From contig NZ_QJRJ01000075.1 in assembly GCF_003254625.1 (NCBI RefSeq), forward strand, positions 1 through 64,000: a DNA stretch of 64,000 bases, given 5' to 3'. Positions 52,111 to 61,988 of the stretch are shown one piece after another. This DNA is from Flavobacterium ginsenosidimutans. GTDB taxonomy: Bacteria; Bacteroidota; Bacteroidia; Flavobacteriales; Flavobacteriaceae. Both the position numbers and the translations under genes were made by a program. The notes under the pieces were generated by a model that worked only from the letters and a program-made list of their open reading frames with translations, made no database searches and had not been told where the DNA came from. Within the stretch, counting starts at the first letter, position 1. Every line of letters begins with the position of its first letter.

Positions 52111-53106
52111 ATGGAAATTATAAAATGGGGAATTATTGGCTGCGGAAATGTAACCGAAGTTAAAAGCGGGCCAGCTTTTCAGAAAGCTCCAAATTCGGCT
52201 TTAGTAGCAGTTATGCGAAGAGACGCTGCACTTGCCGAAGATTATGCCAAACGCCACAATGTTCCGAAATGGTATTCTAATGCTGAAGATTTAATTAATG
52301 ATCCAGAAGTCGATGCCGTTTATATTGCTACCCCTCCATCTTCTCATAAAGAATATACCATTTTATGTGCTAAAGCAGGAAAACCTGTTTATGTTGAAAA
52401 ACCAATGGCTTTAACTTTTGAGGAATGCAACGAAATGATCAGCGCTTGCAAAGAACATAATGTTCCTTTATTCGTCGCTTATTATAGAAGAGCTTTACCT
52501 CGTTTTTTAAAAATAAAAGAAATAATCGATCAGGGAAAATTAGGGAATATCAGACACGTTAATTGTGTTTTATATCATCCTTTTGAACAGCGTTATGATG
52601 ATGAAATCAATCTTCCGTGGACTGTTTTGCCACATATTTCTGGAGGCGGAATTTTTGTTGATTTAGCTTGCCATACTTTAGATTTCCTAGATTTTGTTTT
52701 AGGTCCGATAAAGTCTGTTCGCGGACATGCAACTTCTCAATTAATGGCTTATCCAGCCGAAGATGCTGTTTCAATGTCATTCTTATTTGAGAACGGAATT
52801 CACGGATCTGGTATTTGGAATTTTGCAAGTTTCGAGCGTTATGACAATACCGAAATTGTAGGTGATAAAGGAAAAATCTCTTTTTCTACTTTTGGAAATG
52901 ACCCGCTGCATATTCAATATGTTAATGGAGAAAAAGAAACCATTACGATTGAAAATCCGCTTCATATTCAACAGCCTTTTATTGAAACTGTTATTGCCGA
53001 TTTATTAGGAAATGAAGGTGCTTCTCCTTCTAAAGGAACTTCTGGCGCCAGAACAACTTGGGTTATTGATCAAGTTTTAAAGGAGTTTAGAAATTCGAAA
53101 TTATAA
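52111..53106 (+). CDS. Gfo/Idh/MocA family oxidoreductase
   Basis: 331-aa NAD(P)-dependent sugar or inositol dehydrogenase-type enzyme. N-terminal Rossmann GIIGCGNVTEVKSGPAFQ, the conserved VYVEKPMALTFEECN (catalytic Lys), and C-terminal alpha/beta domain with GGGIFVDLACHTLDFLDF, in which the His is the usual catalytic partner. No signal peptide, so cytoplasmic. Substrate unknown. Monocistronic, flanked by repeats on both sides. Confidence 0.92.
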   Translation: MEIIKWGIIGCGNVTEVKSGPAFQKAPNSALVAVMRRDAALAEDYAKRHNVPKWYSNAEDLINDPEVDAVYIATPPSSHKEYTILCAKAGKPVYVEKPMALTFEECNEMISACKEHNVPLFVAYYRRALPRFLKIKEIIDQGKLGNIRHVNCVLYHPFEQRYDDEINLPWTVLPHISGGGIFVDLACHTLDFLDFVLGPIKSVRGHATSQLMAYPAEDAVSMSFLFENGIHGSGIWNFASFERYDNTEIVGDKGKISFSTFGNDPLHIQYVNGEKETITIENPLHIQQPFIETVIADLLGNEGASPSKGTSGARTTWVIDQVLKEFRNSKL

Positions 53107-53122
53107 TTAGCAAATTACGATT

Positions 53123-53224
53123 TTGTCATCCTAACGAAGGAAGGATCATACTTGAAACTCCGCAATCTAAATCATCAATCGTTGTCGAGTCCCTAGAGTG
53201 ATCCTTCCTTCGTCAGGATGACAA
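53123..53224. repeat. MITE-like inverted repeat, TGTCATCCTGA family, copy 2
   Basis: 26-bp arms (53123-53148 and 53199-53224) with one mismatch, outer ends TTGTCATCCT / AGGATGACAA and inner GAAGGAAGGATCA. The loop is 50 bp and unrelated to that of copy 1 at 21596-21695, whereas the ends and the GAAGGATCA string are shared. Confidence 0.82.
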
Positions 53225-53235
53225 CAAGACTCAAA

Positions 53236-53269
53236 AAAAAGAGGATATTCGAAAGAATATCCTCTTTTT
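53236..53269. terminator. Bidirectional terminator
   Basis: AAAAAGAGGATATTC-GAAA-GAATATCCTCTTTTT, perfect 15-bp stem with a tetraloop, between the oxidoreductase and the convergent barrel gene. Confidence 0.88.
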
Positions 53270-53302
53270 ATAAACTATAAACTATAAAAAAAAATGGAAA
53301 AA

Positions 53303-54274
53303 TTATAGGCTGTATTTTACACCTAATGTTAATCCTAATCCAGAAATACCAACATAAGAACTTAACTCGTCCATTTTATCATTTGGTCTAGTTGTATCTG
53401 CCGTGTCTGATGTTGCAGTATTTGGATTGAATAAAGGATTGTTAGAATTTACATCTAATTTCTTGTGATAGTTTGTATATCTCTGTGATGTAGTTCTAGT
53501 TGCTAATGCATCTTGTCCATTTACTGTATATTCTGTAGTTTCTTTAGTCTTACCATGAACAGTAAAGTTACGGTATTCTAACTCTGCGAAAGCAGAAATG
53601 TGTTTTCCTAATTTATAAGACGTTCCTAATGCTGCCATAAATCCAATTGTTGGATTTGGTTTCACAACATCTTTAGAATAGATATCATTTTTAGCTACTT
53701 GATTAGCTCCTACATAAGTCAAAAGCTCTCTATCTGTTTTAATATCTAATGTCCCGTGAATTGGCACAATAACTCCAACTTTAGTATATGGTTCAAAACC
53801 ATGAGCATCACCTAAAAACATTACAATAGAAGGCGCTAAATCAAATGCTTTGATTTGTCCTTCAGCTGTAAAGCTAATGTATGTAGCTGCTGTAGTAGCT
53901 GCATCGTATCCATAAAGTCTATCTGTTGTTTGAGCCATAGTCTTGCTATTACTGATGTAATAATTTGCAGACATCTCAACTCCTAAACGAGTAGAAAAAC
54001 GGTAACCAGCAGTAATACCACTTCTGAAACCTTGTCCAAAAGAACCAGTTATACTTTCTCTTGAAACCAATTTATTGCTAGTTAAAGTACCTGAATAAAT
54101 ATCTCTATTAGGAGCTTGTCCTCCTACTTCAGGAAATTCTGTAGATGCTGTTTGGTTAAAATATGATCCACCCAATTTAAAATACCAGCTTTCTGGTTTT
54201 TCTGCTTTTTCTGTTTGCGCCATTGTGGCCATAGAGCAAACTAATAATCCTAATAAAAATAGGTTCTTTTTCAT
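53303..54274 (-). CDS. Outer-membrane beta-barrel protein
   Basis: 323-aa protein with a signal peptide (ends TMAQ). The mature sequence alternates polar and aromatic residues (WYFKLGGSYFNQTAST, GFRSGITAGYRFSTRLGVEMSANYYIS, FMAALGTSYKLGKHISAFAELEYRNF) and ends in a typical C-terminal barrel strand (GLGLTLGVKYSL). An OmpA/OmpW-like small barrel; I cannot name the family. Monocistronic. Confidence 0.8.
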   Translation of the reverse strand: MKKNLFLLGLLVCSMATMAQTEKAEKPESWYFKLGGSYFNQTASTEFPEVGGQAPNRDIYSGTLTSNKLVSRESITGSFGQGFRSGITAGYRFSTRLGVEMSANYYISNSKTMAQTTDRLYGYDAATTAATYISFTAEGQIKAFDLAPSIVMFLGDAHGFEPYTKVGVIVPIHGTLDIKTDRELLTYVGANQVAKNDIYSKDVVKPNPTIGFMAALGTSYKLGKHISAFAELEYRNFTVHGKTKETTEYTVNGQDALATRTTSQRYTNYHKKLDVNSNNPLFNPNTATSDTADTTRPNDKMDELSSYVGISGLGLTLGVKYSL

Positions 54275-54451
54275 AATTTTGATTTATTGATTAGTACAAA
54301 CTTAGGATATTTTAACATATTCTTATGGTTTGTAAAGTTAGACTTGGAACGAAAACGTTGTAATTTTGGGCAATATTACTAAAAAACTATTATGCATGCA
54401 TATTTTTAACATAAAAATTTAACATGTGTTTAAATTTTAACTGTTAATTTT

Positions 54452-57400
54452 TTAGTTCAGTTTAAAATTAATCTGCATTTTCTCCAATTCCTGCAATAAC
54501 TCAGCTGATATTTTGATCTTCAGACGACGGCTAGGCATCGTCAATTTGGTAACTACTTTTATCTCTTCGACTTCATTTACCTCTTGTATTTTTGTATCTT
54601 CAAGTGCGGCATCTTCATTTTCATTTTCACCTTCAAAAACAGCATCATCAGAATCTTCAAAATCTGTCGGCGTTTCTACCTTAACCAGTTTTTTTATTTT
54701 TTCTAATTCCATGATTTCAAAAGTCACAGAATTCTCTCCTTTATTTTCATTAAATAAATGGCTAAGCTTATGTATAAATTCAGGCTGAAGATCTTTTATA
54801 TTCAATAGAACGATCAGCTTTTTAGCGAAAGCTTCTAAAATATCCTGCAATTGGCGAATCTCAACAAACTGCATTCTAGGGTCTGATTTTTTGCCCGTAT
54901 CATGATTTACCCAACCGTCTTTGATCAATATTTTCAAAAAGGCAAAATTATTCTGAATTAAGAAATGGCGGAATTTCAAATATTCTTCACCAAAAATCTT
55001 AAACTCGTAACTTTCATCATAACCTTCTAAGTTAAATGCCGCCCATCCTTTTCCGTTTTTGGCAACACGATGCTGTACATTATTTATAATTCCGGCAAAA
55101 TGTAAATTCTTTCCAACATATTCATTCATACTTTTCAATGCTTCCAATCGAGCATTGCAGAAGTATTTCATTTCAAATCTAAAATCATCCAGCGGATGTC
55201 CAGAAATATAGATTCCGACAACTTCCTTTTCTTTGGCTAATTTTTCCATTGTGCTCCAGTCTTCGCAAGGAGGTACAACTGGCTCAGCAATTTGCACTTC
55301 ACTGGTTTCTCCAAACAAACTTACCTGAGATGAGTTTTCATTTTCCTGAAACTTCGATCCATAACGCATGGCTTTTTCGTAGAATGTAATTCCGTCACCA
55401 TCGTCGTGGAAATACTGCGCTCTGGTTGTTCCCTCAAATGAATCGAAACCTCCAGCCAATGCTAAGTTTTCAATCGCTTTTTTATTTGCCGCACGCAAAT
55501 CAATTCGCTTCGCCAAATCAAAAATTGATTTATATCTTCCGTCTTTTCTGTTTTCTACAATCGTTTCAACCGCTCCAGAACCTACTCCTTTAATTGCACC
55601 CATTCCGAAACGAACGGCATAATCGTCGTTTACGGTAAATTTATAGTACGATTCGTTTACATCTGGTCCAAGAACCTGCAATCCCATACGCTTACATTCT
55701 TCCATGAAGAAAGAAACTTGTTTGATATCGTTCATGTTATTCGAAAGTACCGCCGCCATATATTCAGCAGGATAATGCGCTTTTAAATAAGCCGTTTGAT
55801 AAGCAATCCAAGCATAACAAGTCGAGTGCGATTTGTTGAAGGCGTAACTCGCAAATGCTTCCCAGTCTTTCCAGATTTTTTCTAGAACTTTTGCGTCGTG
55901 ACCTTTTGCAGCCGCTTGCTCCACGAACTTTGGCTTCATTTTATCCAGTACGTCTTTTTGCTTCTTACCCATCGCTTTACGTAAAACGTCGGCCTCACCC
56001 TTTGTAAATCCTGCCAAAGACTGAGACAAAAGCATTACCTGCTCTTGGTAAACGGTAATTCCGTAAGTTTCAGATAAATATTCGGCACAAGCATCTAAAT
56101 CGTATTTGATTTCTTCGTCACCATTTTTTCTTCGAACGAAAGATGGAATATACTCCAAAGGTCCCGGACGATAAAGTGCATTCATGGCAATTAAATCTCC
56201 AAAAACCGTTGGCTTCAGATCTTTCATGTATTTCTGCATCCCGGGCGACTCGTATTGGAAGATTCCAACGGTTTCACCTCTTTGGAAAAGTGCATACGTT
56301 TCTTCATCATCGATTGGAAATGTATCTGGATCCAGATCTTTTCCTGTTCTGTATTTTACCAGTTTTACGGTATCTTTTATCAGCGTAAGGGTCTTCAGAC
56401 CCAAGAAGTCCATTTTCAGCAATCCGGCACTTTCTGCAACCGAGTTATCAAACTGTGTTACATATAAATCAGAATCTTTTGCTGTCGTTACAGGAACATA
56501 GTTCGTAATATCCGACGGCGTAATGATTACCCCGCAGGCATGAATTCCTGTGTTACGCATCGATCCTTCCAGAATTTTTGCCTGCTGAATAGTTTCTCCT
56601 GCCAAATCATCTTCATTGGCAATCGCAATTAATTCTTTTACATTATCAAATTCGTCTGAACGAAGGGCTTTTTTAACTTCCTCTTCACTCTCTGAAATAA
56701 AACGCGCCAAATTCCATTTGGACGGCATCATTCCCGGAATCAGTTTCGCAATTCTATCGGCTTCGAACAACGGTAAATCCAATACACGCGCCGTATCACG
56801 AATCGCCGATTTGGTTGCCATTTTACCATAAGTGATAATCTGTGCTACCTGTTTTTGACCGTATTTGTTGATTACATAATCCATTACACGTCCACGACCC
56901 TCATCATCAAAATCGATATCAATATCGGGCATGGATACACGGTCAGGATTTAGGAAACGCTCAAAAAGTAAGTCGTATTTAATGGGGTCAATATTGGTAA
57001 TTCCGAGACAATAAGCAACGGCCGAACCCGCTGCAGATCCACGCCCAGGACCTACGGATACATCCATTTTTCTAGCCTCGGCAATGAAATCCTGTACAAT
57101 CAAAAAGTAACCTGGATATCCAGAATTTGAAATTGTCAGCAATTCGAAATCTAGACGTTCTTGAATTGATTCGGTAATTACGCCATATCTTCTTTCTGCT
57201 CCTCTCATTGTAAGATCTCGCAAATAAGCATTTTCACCACGAACACCATTATCTTTTTCATCTTCAGGATCAACAAATTCTTCTGGAATATCAAACTTCG
57301 GAAGCAATACATCACGGTAAAGTGAATATCCTTCAACCTTATCAATAATTTCCTGAATATTGATAATCGCTTCTGGCAAATCAGCAAAAAGCTTTTTCAT

Positions 57401-58990
57401 CTCGTCTTGCGACTTGAAGTAGTATTCCTGATTTGGAAGTCCGTAGCGGTAACCACGTCCACGTCCAATAGGTGTTGCTTGTTTTTCACCGTCCTTTACA
57501 CACAATAAAATGTCGTGCGCATTGGCATCTTCTTTATTTAAATAATACGTATTGTTAGTCGCAATTAATTTGACATTATGCTTTTGCGAAAATTCAATCA
57601 GGGTTTTGTTGACGCGATTTTCGTCTTCCTGATTGTGGCGCATCACTTCTAGATAGAAATCTTCGCCAAATTGTTCTTTCCACCAAATTAAAGCTTCTTC
57701 GGCTTGGTTTTCACCTATGTTCAAGATTTTACTCGGAATCTCTCCGTATAAATTCCCAGACAAAACCATGATATCTCCTTTATATTGCTCGACAATTTTG
57801 CGGTCAATTCTCGGAACATAATAAAATCCATCTGTATAGGCGATCGAAGCCATTTTAGCCAAGTTATGATAACCTGCTTTATTTTTAGCTAACAAAACAA
57901 CCTGATAACCGTTGTCTTTTTTGCTTTTGTCTAAGTGATTTTCGCAGATATTAAATTCACAACCCACAATTGGCTTTACCTCAGTTTCTGTTGGTTCTTC
58001 ACCAGCTTCAACCAAAGCTTTATTTTTTCCAGAAGCAGCTTTGTTGTGGTTCATAACAGCGCTCACAAAATGGAAAGCTCCCATCATGTTTCCAGTATCC
58101 GTCATTGCAACGGCCGGCATTCCGTTTTTGGCTGCAGCTGCGACAATATTTCCAATTCCGATAGTCGATTGAAGAACCGAAAACTGCGTGTGATTGTGCA
58201 AATGCGCAAATTTCGCTACTTTGAAATCAGCTTTATCTTCTTCTGAAACAACGGTCTGCTGACCTTCTCCTGCTAAAGCTTTAAGCTGTTCTCTGATTTT
58301 ATCAGAAGCTGCTTTTAAATTAATATGTTTTAAGCCAATTAGTTTAAAAGGCTCAGCATTTCTTTCCTGAAAATCTTTAAAATATTCCTTCGGAACGTCT
58401 AATTCTTCTTTGGTGAAAACCTCTCTTCTAACCAATTCCAAGAAACAACGCGTAGTTGCCTCAACGTCGGCAGTTGCGTTGTGCGCTTCCGCGAAAGGCT
58501 GATCGAAAAGATAGCTGTGTAATTCGGTCAAAGTTGGAAGTTTGAATTTTCCTCCACGACCTCCGGGAAGCTGTAATAAAGAAGCGGTAACTTCGGTACA
58601 AGTATCCAGAACAGGCATTGAACTCATTTGAGAATCTACACCCATTCTATGGAATTCGGCTCCCATAATATTAACGTCGAAACCTAAATTCTGTCCAACG
58701 ATAAATTTAGTTTTGCTTAAAGCAATATTGAATTTCTCTAAAACTTCGGCCAAAGTGATTCCATCGGCTTCAGCCAATTCAGTAGAGATTCCGTGAATAC
58801 GCTCGGCGTCATACGGAATATTAAATCCTTCTGGTTTTACCAAATAATCCTGATGTTCTATAAGCTGTCCCATTTCGTCGTGAAGCTGCCACGCAATTTG
58901 TATACAGCGAGGCCAGTTGTCAGAATCGGTTATTGGGGCATCCCAGCGTTTTGGTAATCCGGTTGTTTCGGTATCGAATATTAAATACAT
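54452..58990 (-). CDS. dnaE: DNA polymerase III alpha subunit with N-terminal exonuclease
   Basis: 1512-aa replicative polymerase. A DnaQ-like 3'-5' exonuclease is fused at the N-terminus (residues 1-200: FDTETTG, GQNLGFDVNI, HNATADVEAT). It is followed by the PHP domain (HLHNHTQFSVLQ), the polymerase core (PDIDIDFDDEGRGRV near 685) and an OB-fold C-terminal part. The start is placed at ATG 58990 (MYLIFDTETTG); the frame continues 13 codons upstream without support. This DnaQ-DnaE fusion is the usual form in Bacteroidetes. Proofreading would be carried in cis. Confidence 0.95.
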   Translation of the reverse strand: MYLIFDTETTGLPKRWDAPITDSDNWPRCIQIAWQLHDEMGQLIEHQDYLVKPEGFNIPYDAERIHGISTELAEADGITLAEVLEKFNIALSKTKFIVGQNLGFDVNIMGAEFHRMGVDSQMSSMPVLDTCTEVTASLLQLPGGRGGKFKLPTLTELHSYLFDQPFAEAHNATADVEATTRCFLELVRREVFTKEELDVPKEYFKDFQERNAEPFKLIGLKHINLKAASDKIREQLKALAGEGQQTVVSEEDKADFKVAKFAHLHNHTQFSVLQSTIGIGNIVAAAAKNGMPAVAMTDTGNMMGAFHFVSAVMNHNKAASGKNKALVEAGEEPTETEVKPIVGCEFNICENHLDKSKKDNGYQVVLLAKNKAGYHNLAKMASIAYTDGFYYVPRIDRKIVEQYKGDIMVLSGNLYGEIPSKILNIGENQAEEALIWWKEQFGEDFYLEVMRHNQEDENRVNKTLIEFSQKHNVKLIATNNTYYLNKEDANAHDILLCVKDGEKQATPIGRGRGYRYGLPNQEYYFKSQDEMKKLFADLPEAIINIQEIIDKVEGYSLYRDVLLPKFDIPEEFVDPEDEKDNGVRGENAYLRDLTMRGAERRYGVITESIQERLDFELLTISNSGYPGYFLIVQDFIAEARKMDVSVGPGRGSAAGSAVAYCLGITNIDPIKYDLLFERFLNPDRVSMPDIDIDFDDEGRGRVMDYVINKYGQKQVAQIITYGKMATKSAIRDTARVLDLPLFEADRIAKLIPGMMPSKWNLARFISESEEEVKKALRSDEFDNVKELIAIANEDDLAGETIQQAKILEGSMRNTGIHACGVIITPSDITNYVPVTTAKDSDLYVTQFDNSVAESAGLLKMDFLGLKTLTLIKDTVKLVKYRTGKDLDPDTFPIDDEETYALFQRGETVGIFQYESPGMQKYMKDLKPTVFGDLIAMNALYRPGPLEYIPSFVRRKNGDEEIKYDLDACAEYLSETYGITVYQEQVMLLSQSLAGFTKGEADVLRKAMGKKQKDVLDKMKPKFVEQAAAKGHDAKVLEKIWKDWEAFASYAFNKSHSTCYAWIAYQTAYLKAHYPAEYMAAVLSNNMNDIKQVSFFMEECKRMGLQVLGPDVNESYYKFTVNDDYAVRFGMGAIKGVGSGAVETIVENRKDGRYKSIFDLAKRIDLRAANKKAIENLALAGGFDSFEGTTRAQYFHDDGDGITFYEKAMRYGSKFQENENSSQVSLFGETSEVQIAEPVVPPCEDWSTMEKLAKEKEVVGIYISGHPLDDFRFEMKYFCNARLEALKSMNEYVGKNLHFAGIINNVQHRVAKNGKGWAAFNLEGYDESYEFKIFGEEYLKFRHFLIQNNFAFLKILIKDGWVNHDTGKKSDPRMQFVEIRQLQDILEAFAKKLIVLLNIKDLQPEFIHKLSHLFNENKGENSVTFEIMELEKIKKLVKVETPTDFEDSDDAVFEGENENEDAALEDTKIQEVNEVEEIKVVTKLTMPSRRLKIKISAELLQELEKMQINFKLN

Positions 58991-59184
58991 AGAGTTGTAA
59001 AAGTCAAATTTTAAAGCTCCAAATTCCAAATCCTACACATTGCAAAACATTGACAACATGAAACATAACAAAATGCGAAATGAAAAATCGGAGGAATTCA
59101 AATTTACGCTTTTTTTACAGAAATAACGAAACTAAAGTTGTTAACAAAAGCATCCAATAAAACTGTCAAATGCAATTCTTAAAA

Positions 59185-59339
59185 TTTTAAACACATAGAA
59201 ACATAGATCTCAATTTTATAAAAAGAAGCCTAAAAAAAATCTAGATTTTTAACACATAGTCCCGAAGCCTCGGGATGTTTTTAAAATAAGTGAAACGCCT
59301 TTGCAGACAAAGAAAAACTATGTCTCTATGTGTTTAAAA
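59185..59339. repeat. Intergenic inverted-repeat element, ACACATAG family, copy 2
   Basis: 22-bp arms (59185-59206 and 59318-59339, one mismatch) built on TTAAACACATAGAAACATAG. The interior includes AAATAAGTGAAACGCC, the reverse complement of the string in the copy at 12596-12730, and a CCCGAAGCCTCGGG hairpin. The remaining 58991-59184 and 59340-59480 parts of the gap show no clear gene; they must hold promoters for dnaE and the SDR gene. Confidence 0.78.
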
Positions 59340-59480
59340 CAAATTACACTCAAAGTTTTTAATCCAAAAAACTTCGATTATTCATTTTGGATACTCATTG
59401 CACCAAAATGAACACTTTTAAGCTGTAGTGTATCCTGAACTTTGCTTCATCAAATTATAACAATTAAAAAAACAATAATC

Positions 59481-60284
59481 ATGAAAACAATTTTTATCAC
59501 AGGCGCATCATCAGGTTTAGGAAAAGCAACAGCAAAATTATTCCACGAAAAAGGATGGAATGTAATTGCTACGATGAGAACTCCAGAAAAAGAAACTGAA
59601 CTTTCTCAATTAAAAAACGTAACGCTTTTACCTTTGGACGTTACCAATTACGATCAGATACAAACTACAGTAAAAAAAGCATTGGAACTAAGCGACATTG
59701 ATATCGTTTTTAATAATGCAGGTTATGGGTTAATTGGCCCTTTAGAAAGTCTTTCTGACGATCAAATCATCAAACAATTAAACACTAACTTATTAGGAGT
59801 TATTCGTGTTACCAATGCTTTTATTCCGTATTTCAGAGAAAGAAAAAGCGGTTTATTTATCTCAACAACTTCTATTGGCGGATTAATCGCTTTCCCTTTA
59901 GGATCTGTTTACCACGCTACAAAATGGGGATTGGAAGGCTGGAGCGAAAGTATGGCTTACGAATTAAATCCGTTTGGTGTACATATTAAAACGGTTTCTC
60001 CGGGCGGTATTAAAACTGAATTTTTACACGGTTCTCTTGACACAGGAGCAAAACTTGAATATGAGGCTATGACCAACAGCATGTTTGCAAGTGTTGACAC
60101 GATGTTTGAAATGGCATCAACTCCAGAGCAAATTGCTGATGTGGTTTATGAAGCTGCAACCGATGGAAAAAATCAGCTAAGATATGTTGCCGGAGAAGAT
60201 GCAAAAGCACTTTACAAACAACGATTAGAATTAGGCGCTGAAACTTTCCGCACTGAATTTGGAAAACAGTTTTTAGGTTCATAA
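59481..60284 (+). CDS. Short-chain dehydrogenase/reductase
   Basis: 267-aa classical SDR. NAD(P)-binding TGASSGLG at 7-14, NNAG in VFNNAGYG, and the catalytic Tyr144-x3-Lys148 in YHATK, with Ser in STTSIGG. Start at 59481 is preferred; the extra 13 codons upstream are not supported. Substrate unknown. An AraC-type regulator gene follows on the same strand, a pairing often seen in this group, and may control it. Confidence 0.93.
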   Translation: MKTIFITGASSGLGKATAKLFHEKGWNVIATMRTPEKETELSQLKNVTLLPLDVTNYDQIQTTVKKALELSDIDIVFNNAGYGLIGPLESLSDDQIIKQLNTNLLGVIRVTNAFIPYFRERKSGLFISTTSIGGLIAFPLGSVYHATKWGLEGWSESMAYELNPFGVHIKTVSPGGIKTEFLHGSLDTGAKLEYEAMTNSMFASVDTMFEMASTPEQIADVVYEAATDGKNQLRYVAGEDAKALYKQRLELGAETFRTEFGKQFLGS

Positions 60285-60330
60285 TAATTCCTGATGAGGC
60301 AATCCAAGAAGCTTGAACGTTATTTTATTA

Positions 60331-60486
60331 AGCTCCAGCGGAGCTAAATATTTATAGAACTTCAAGCATACAGATGAAAAAGAGCTCCAGCGGAGCGAAA
60401 TACAGTATTAAAATATTTCGCTCCGCTGGAGCTTTGCGATCAATATTAAATATGATTTCTATAGATATTTCGCTTCTCCGAAGCTA
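60331..60486. repeat. Cluster of AGCTCCAGCGGAGC palindromes
   Basis: Four related units: AGCTCCAGCGGAGCTAAATA, GAGCTCCAGCGGAGCGAAATA, TATTTCGCTCCGCTGGAGC and the degenerate TTTCGCTTCTCCGAAGC. Related to the tandem units at 4369-4490 through ATATTTCG and CTGG. No gene. Confidence 0.75.
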
Positions 60487-60549
60487 AAGAGATTGTTCAA
60501 TACTTTTCATAATACCTCATTAGTCTTTTAATTTTCTTATTTTTATATC

Positions 60550-61470
60550 ATGGAAAAGAAAAACAATAATCCGGAAAAAATCTCTTCTATATCGCAGTTT
60601 CATGACTTGCTTCGATTGCCAAAACCGCTTCATCCGATGGTGAGTTTGGTAGACAATACACAATTGGTCATAAATGAAGATTTGGCCAATCATGCTTTTT
60701 TACTTGATTTTTATAAGGTATCTTATAAGTTTTCGACCAACGGAAAAATGGGCTACGGTCAAGGCTATTATGATTTCAACGAAGGCGGACTTATGTTTGC
60801 TTCCCCAACTCAGTTAATTTTTACTGAAAATGAGGAAGGCGCTGAATATGGTGGTTATACACTTTTATTTCATCCTGATTTTATTCGAAATTATCCTTTG
60901 GGAAAAAGCATCAAAAAATATGGCTTCTTTTCTTATGATACCAATGAAGCGCTGCATCTTTCTGATAGTGAAAAAACAATTATTATTGGATTATTGCAGA
61001 GTATCGAAAACGAACTCAATACCGCAATAGACGAAATGAGCCAAGATGTGATTGTCTCTTATATTGATGTTCTGCTGAATTACAGCAATCGTTTCTACAA
61101 ACGCCAGTTCATAACCAGAAAAACCATCAGTCACGATTTATTATTAAAAGTCGAAGAAACTCTGGATAACTACTTTAGCAATGCAGAAACCTTGAAAAAA
61201 GGATTGCCAACGGTAGAATTTCTTGCTTCACAGATTAACGTTTCAAGTCATTATCTTAGTGATATGCTTCGTAATTTAACTGGATTAAATGCGCAACAGC
61301 ATATTCATTCGAAATTAATAGAAAAATCAAAAGATTTTCTGATTACGACTAATCTTTCGGTAGCAGAAATTGCTTATCAATTAGGTTTTGAGTATCCGCA
61401 ATCTTTCAGTAAATTATTCAAAAAGAAAACGAGTCTTACTCCATTAGAATTTAAAAACTCCCTGAATTAA
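60550..61470 (+). CDS. AraC-family transcriptional regulator
   Basis: 306-aa regulator. The C-terminal double helix-turn-helix (about 200-305) is clear: FLASQINVSSHYLSDMLRNLTGLNAQQHIHSKLIEKSKDFL, then LSVAEIAYQLGFEYPQSFSKLFKKKTSLTPLEFK. The N-terminal part (about 30-180) is a cupin-like sensor, with LVDNTQLVINEDLANHAFLLDFYKVSYKF near its start. It likely controls the adjacent SDR gene. Ligand unknown. Confidence 0.92.
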   Translation: MEKKNNNPEKISSISQFHDLLRLPKPLHPMVSLVDNTQLVINEDLANHAFLLDFYKVSYKFSTNGKMGYGQGYYDFNEGGLMFASPTQLIFTENEEGAEYGGYTLLFHPDFIRNYPLGKSIKKYGFFSYDTNEALHLSDSEKTIIIGLLQSIENELNTAIDEMSQDVIVSYIDVLLNYSNRFYKRQFITRKTISHDLLLKVEETLDNYFSNAETLKKGLPTVEFLASQINVSSHYLSDMLRNLTGLNAQQHIHSKLIEKSKDFLITTNLSVAEIAYQLGFEYPQSFSKLFKKKTSLTPLEFKNSLN

Positions 61471-61988
61471 TTTTTAAAAGTACTACTCTCAAAAAATCAA
61501 TTTCAGCCTTAAAAAATCATAAAATTTCATAAAAATATACCTCTTGGATGTCGTAGTATTTTGGTGTTTTATTCAATCTAAATAACGCCCAAAAAACTCT
61601 CTTAAAGGCTTCAAAAAACCTTAAAAGCAACCTTTTCACAAAGAAATCAAAACTAACAATTATTACTATTTTTATTCATTTTGTTAGATTTTTTCAATCA
61701 AATCCTTATATTTTATATTGATTTTGAGATAAATTTGCAAACTATTAAAACAAAAATCAAACAAGAAAAATTAAAGCCGAAAAAGAAAAGCTAAATCAGT
61801 TTCTTAATCATTTTTCTTTCAAATTTTAGTCTGCAAAAGCCATTTGGCAATTTGTAAATTAGTTTGGGTATCGTATATAATGAAATATTGAAATTGACGC
61901 TTTTTTATCTTTTTTTACTTTTGTTTTGCTATTATAATGAACAGGAAATTGCTGTGGTTATAGAAATTACAATTAAAAAAAATAAAAA
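61471..61988 (+). promoter_or_regulatory. leuC upstream region: promoter TTG-N19-TACTTTTG
   Basis: The 518-bp gap has no other gene. The promoter is at 61894-61923: -33 TTG at 61894-61896 and -7 TACTTTTG at 61916-61923, spacer 19 bp. Transcription would begin near 61930, just before the short ORF at 61937. An additional -7-like TAAATTTG at 61730-61737 has no matching -33 and could give a longer leader. Confidence 0.6.
61937..61963 (+). CDS. Possible leu leader peptide MNRKLLWL
   Basis: Eight codons (Met-Asn-Arg-Lys-Leu-Leu-Trp-Leu, stop TAG) between the leu promoter and leuC, with three Leu codons of three different types (TTG, CTG, TTA). Only 25 bp separate its stop from leuC, too short for a classical terminator hairpin, so any control would act on leuC translation or early RNA folding. 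A chance ORF cannot be excluded. Confidence 0.4.
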   Translation: MNRKLLWL

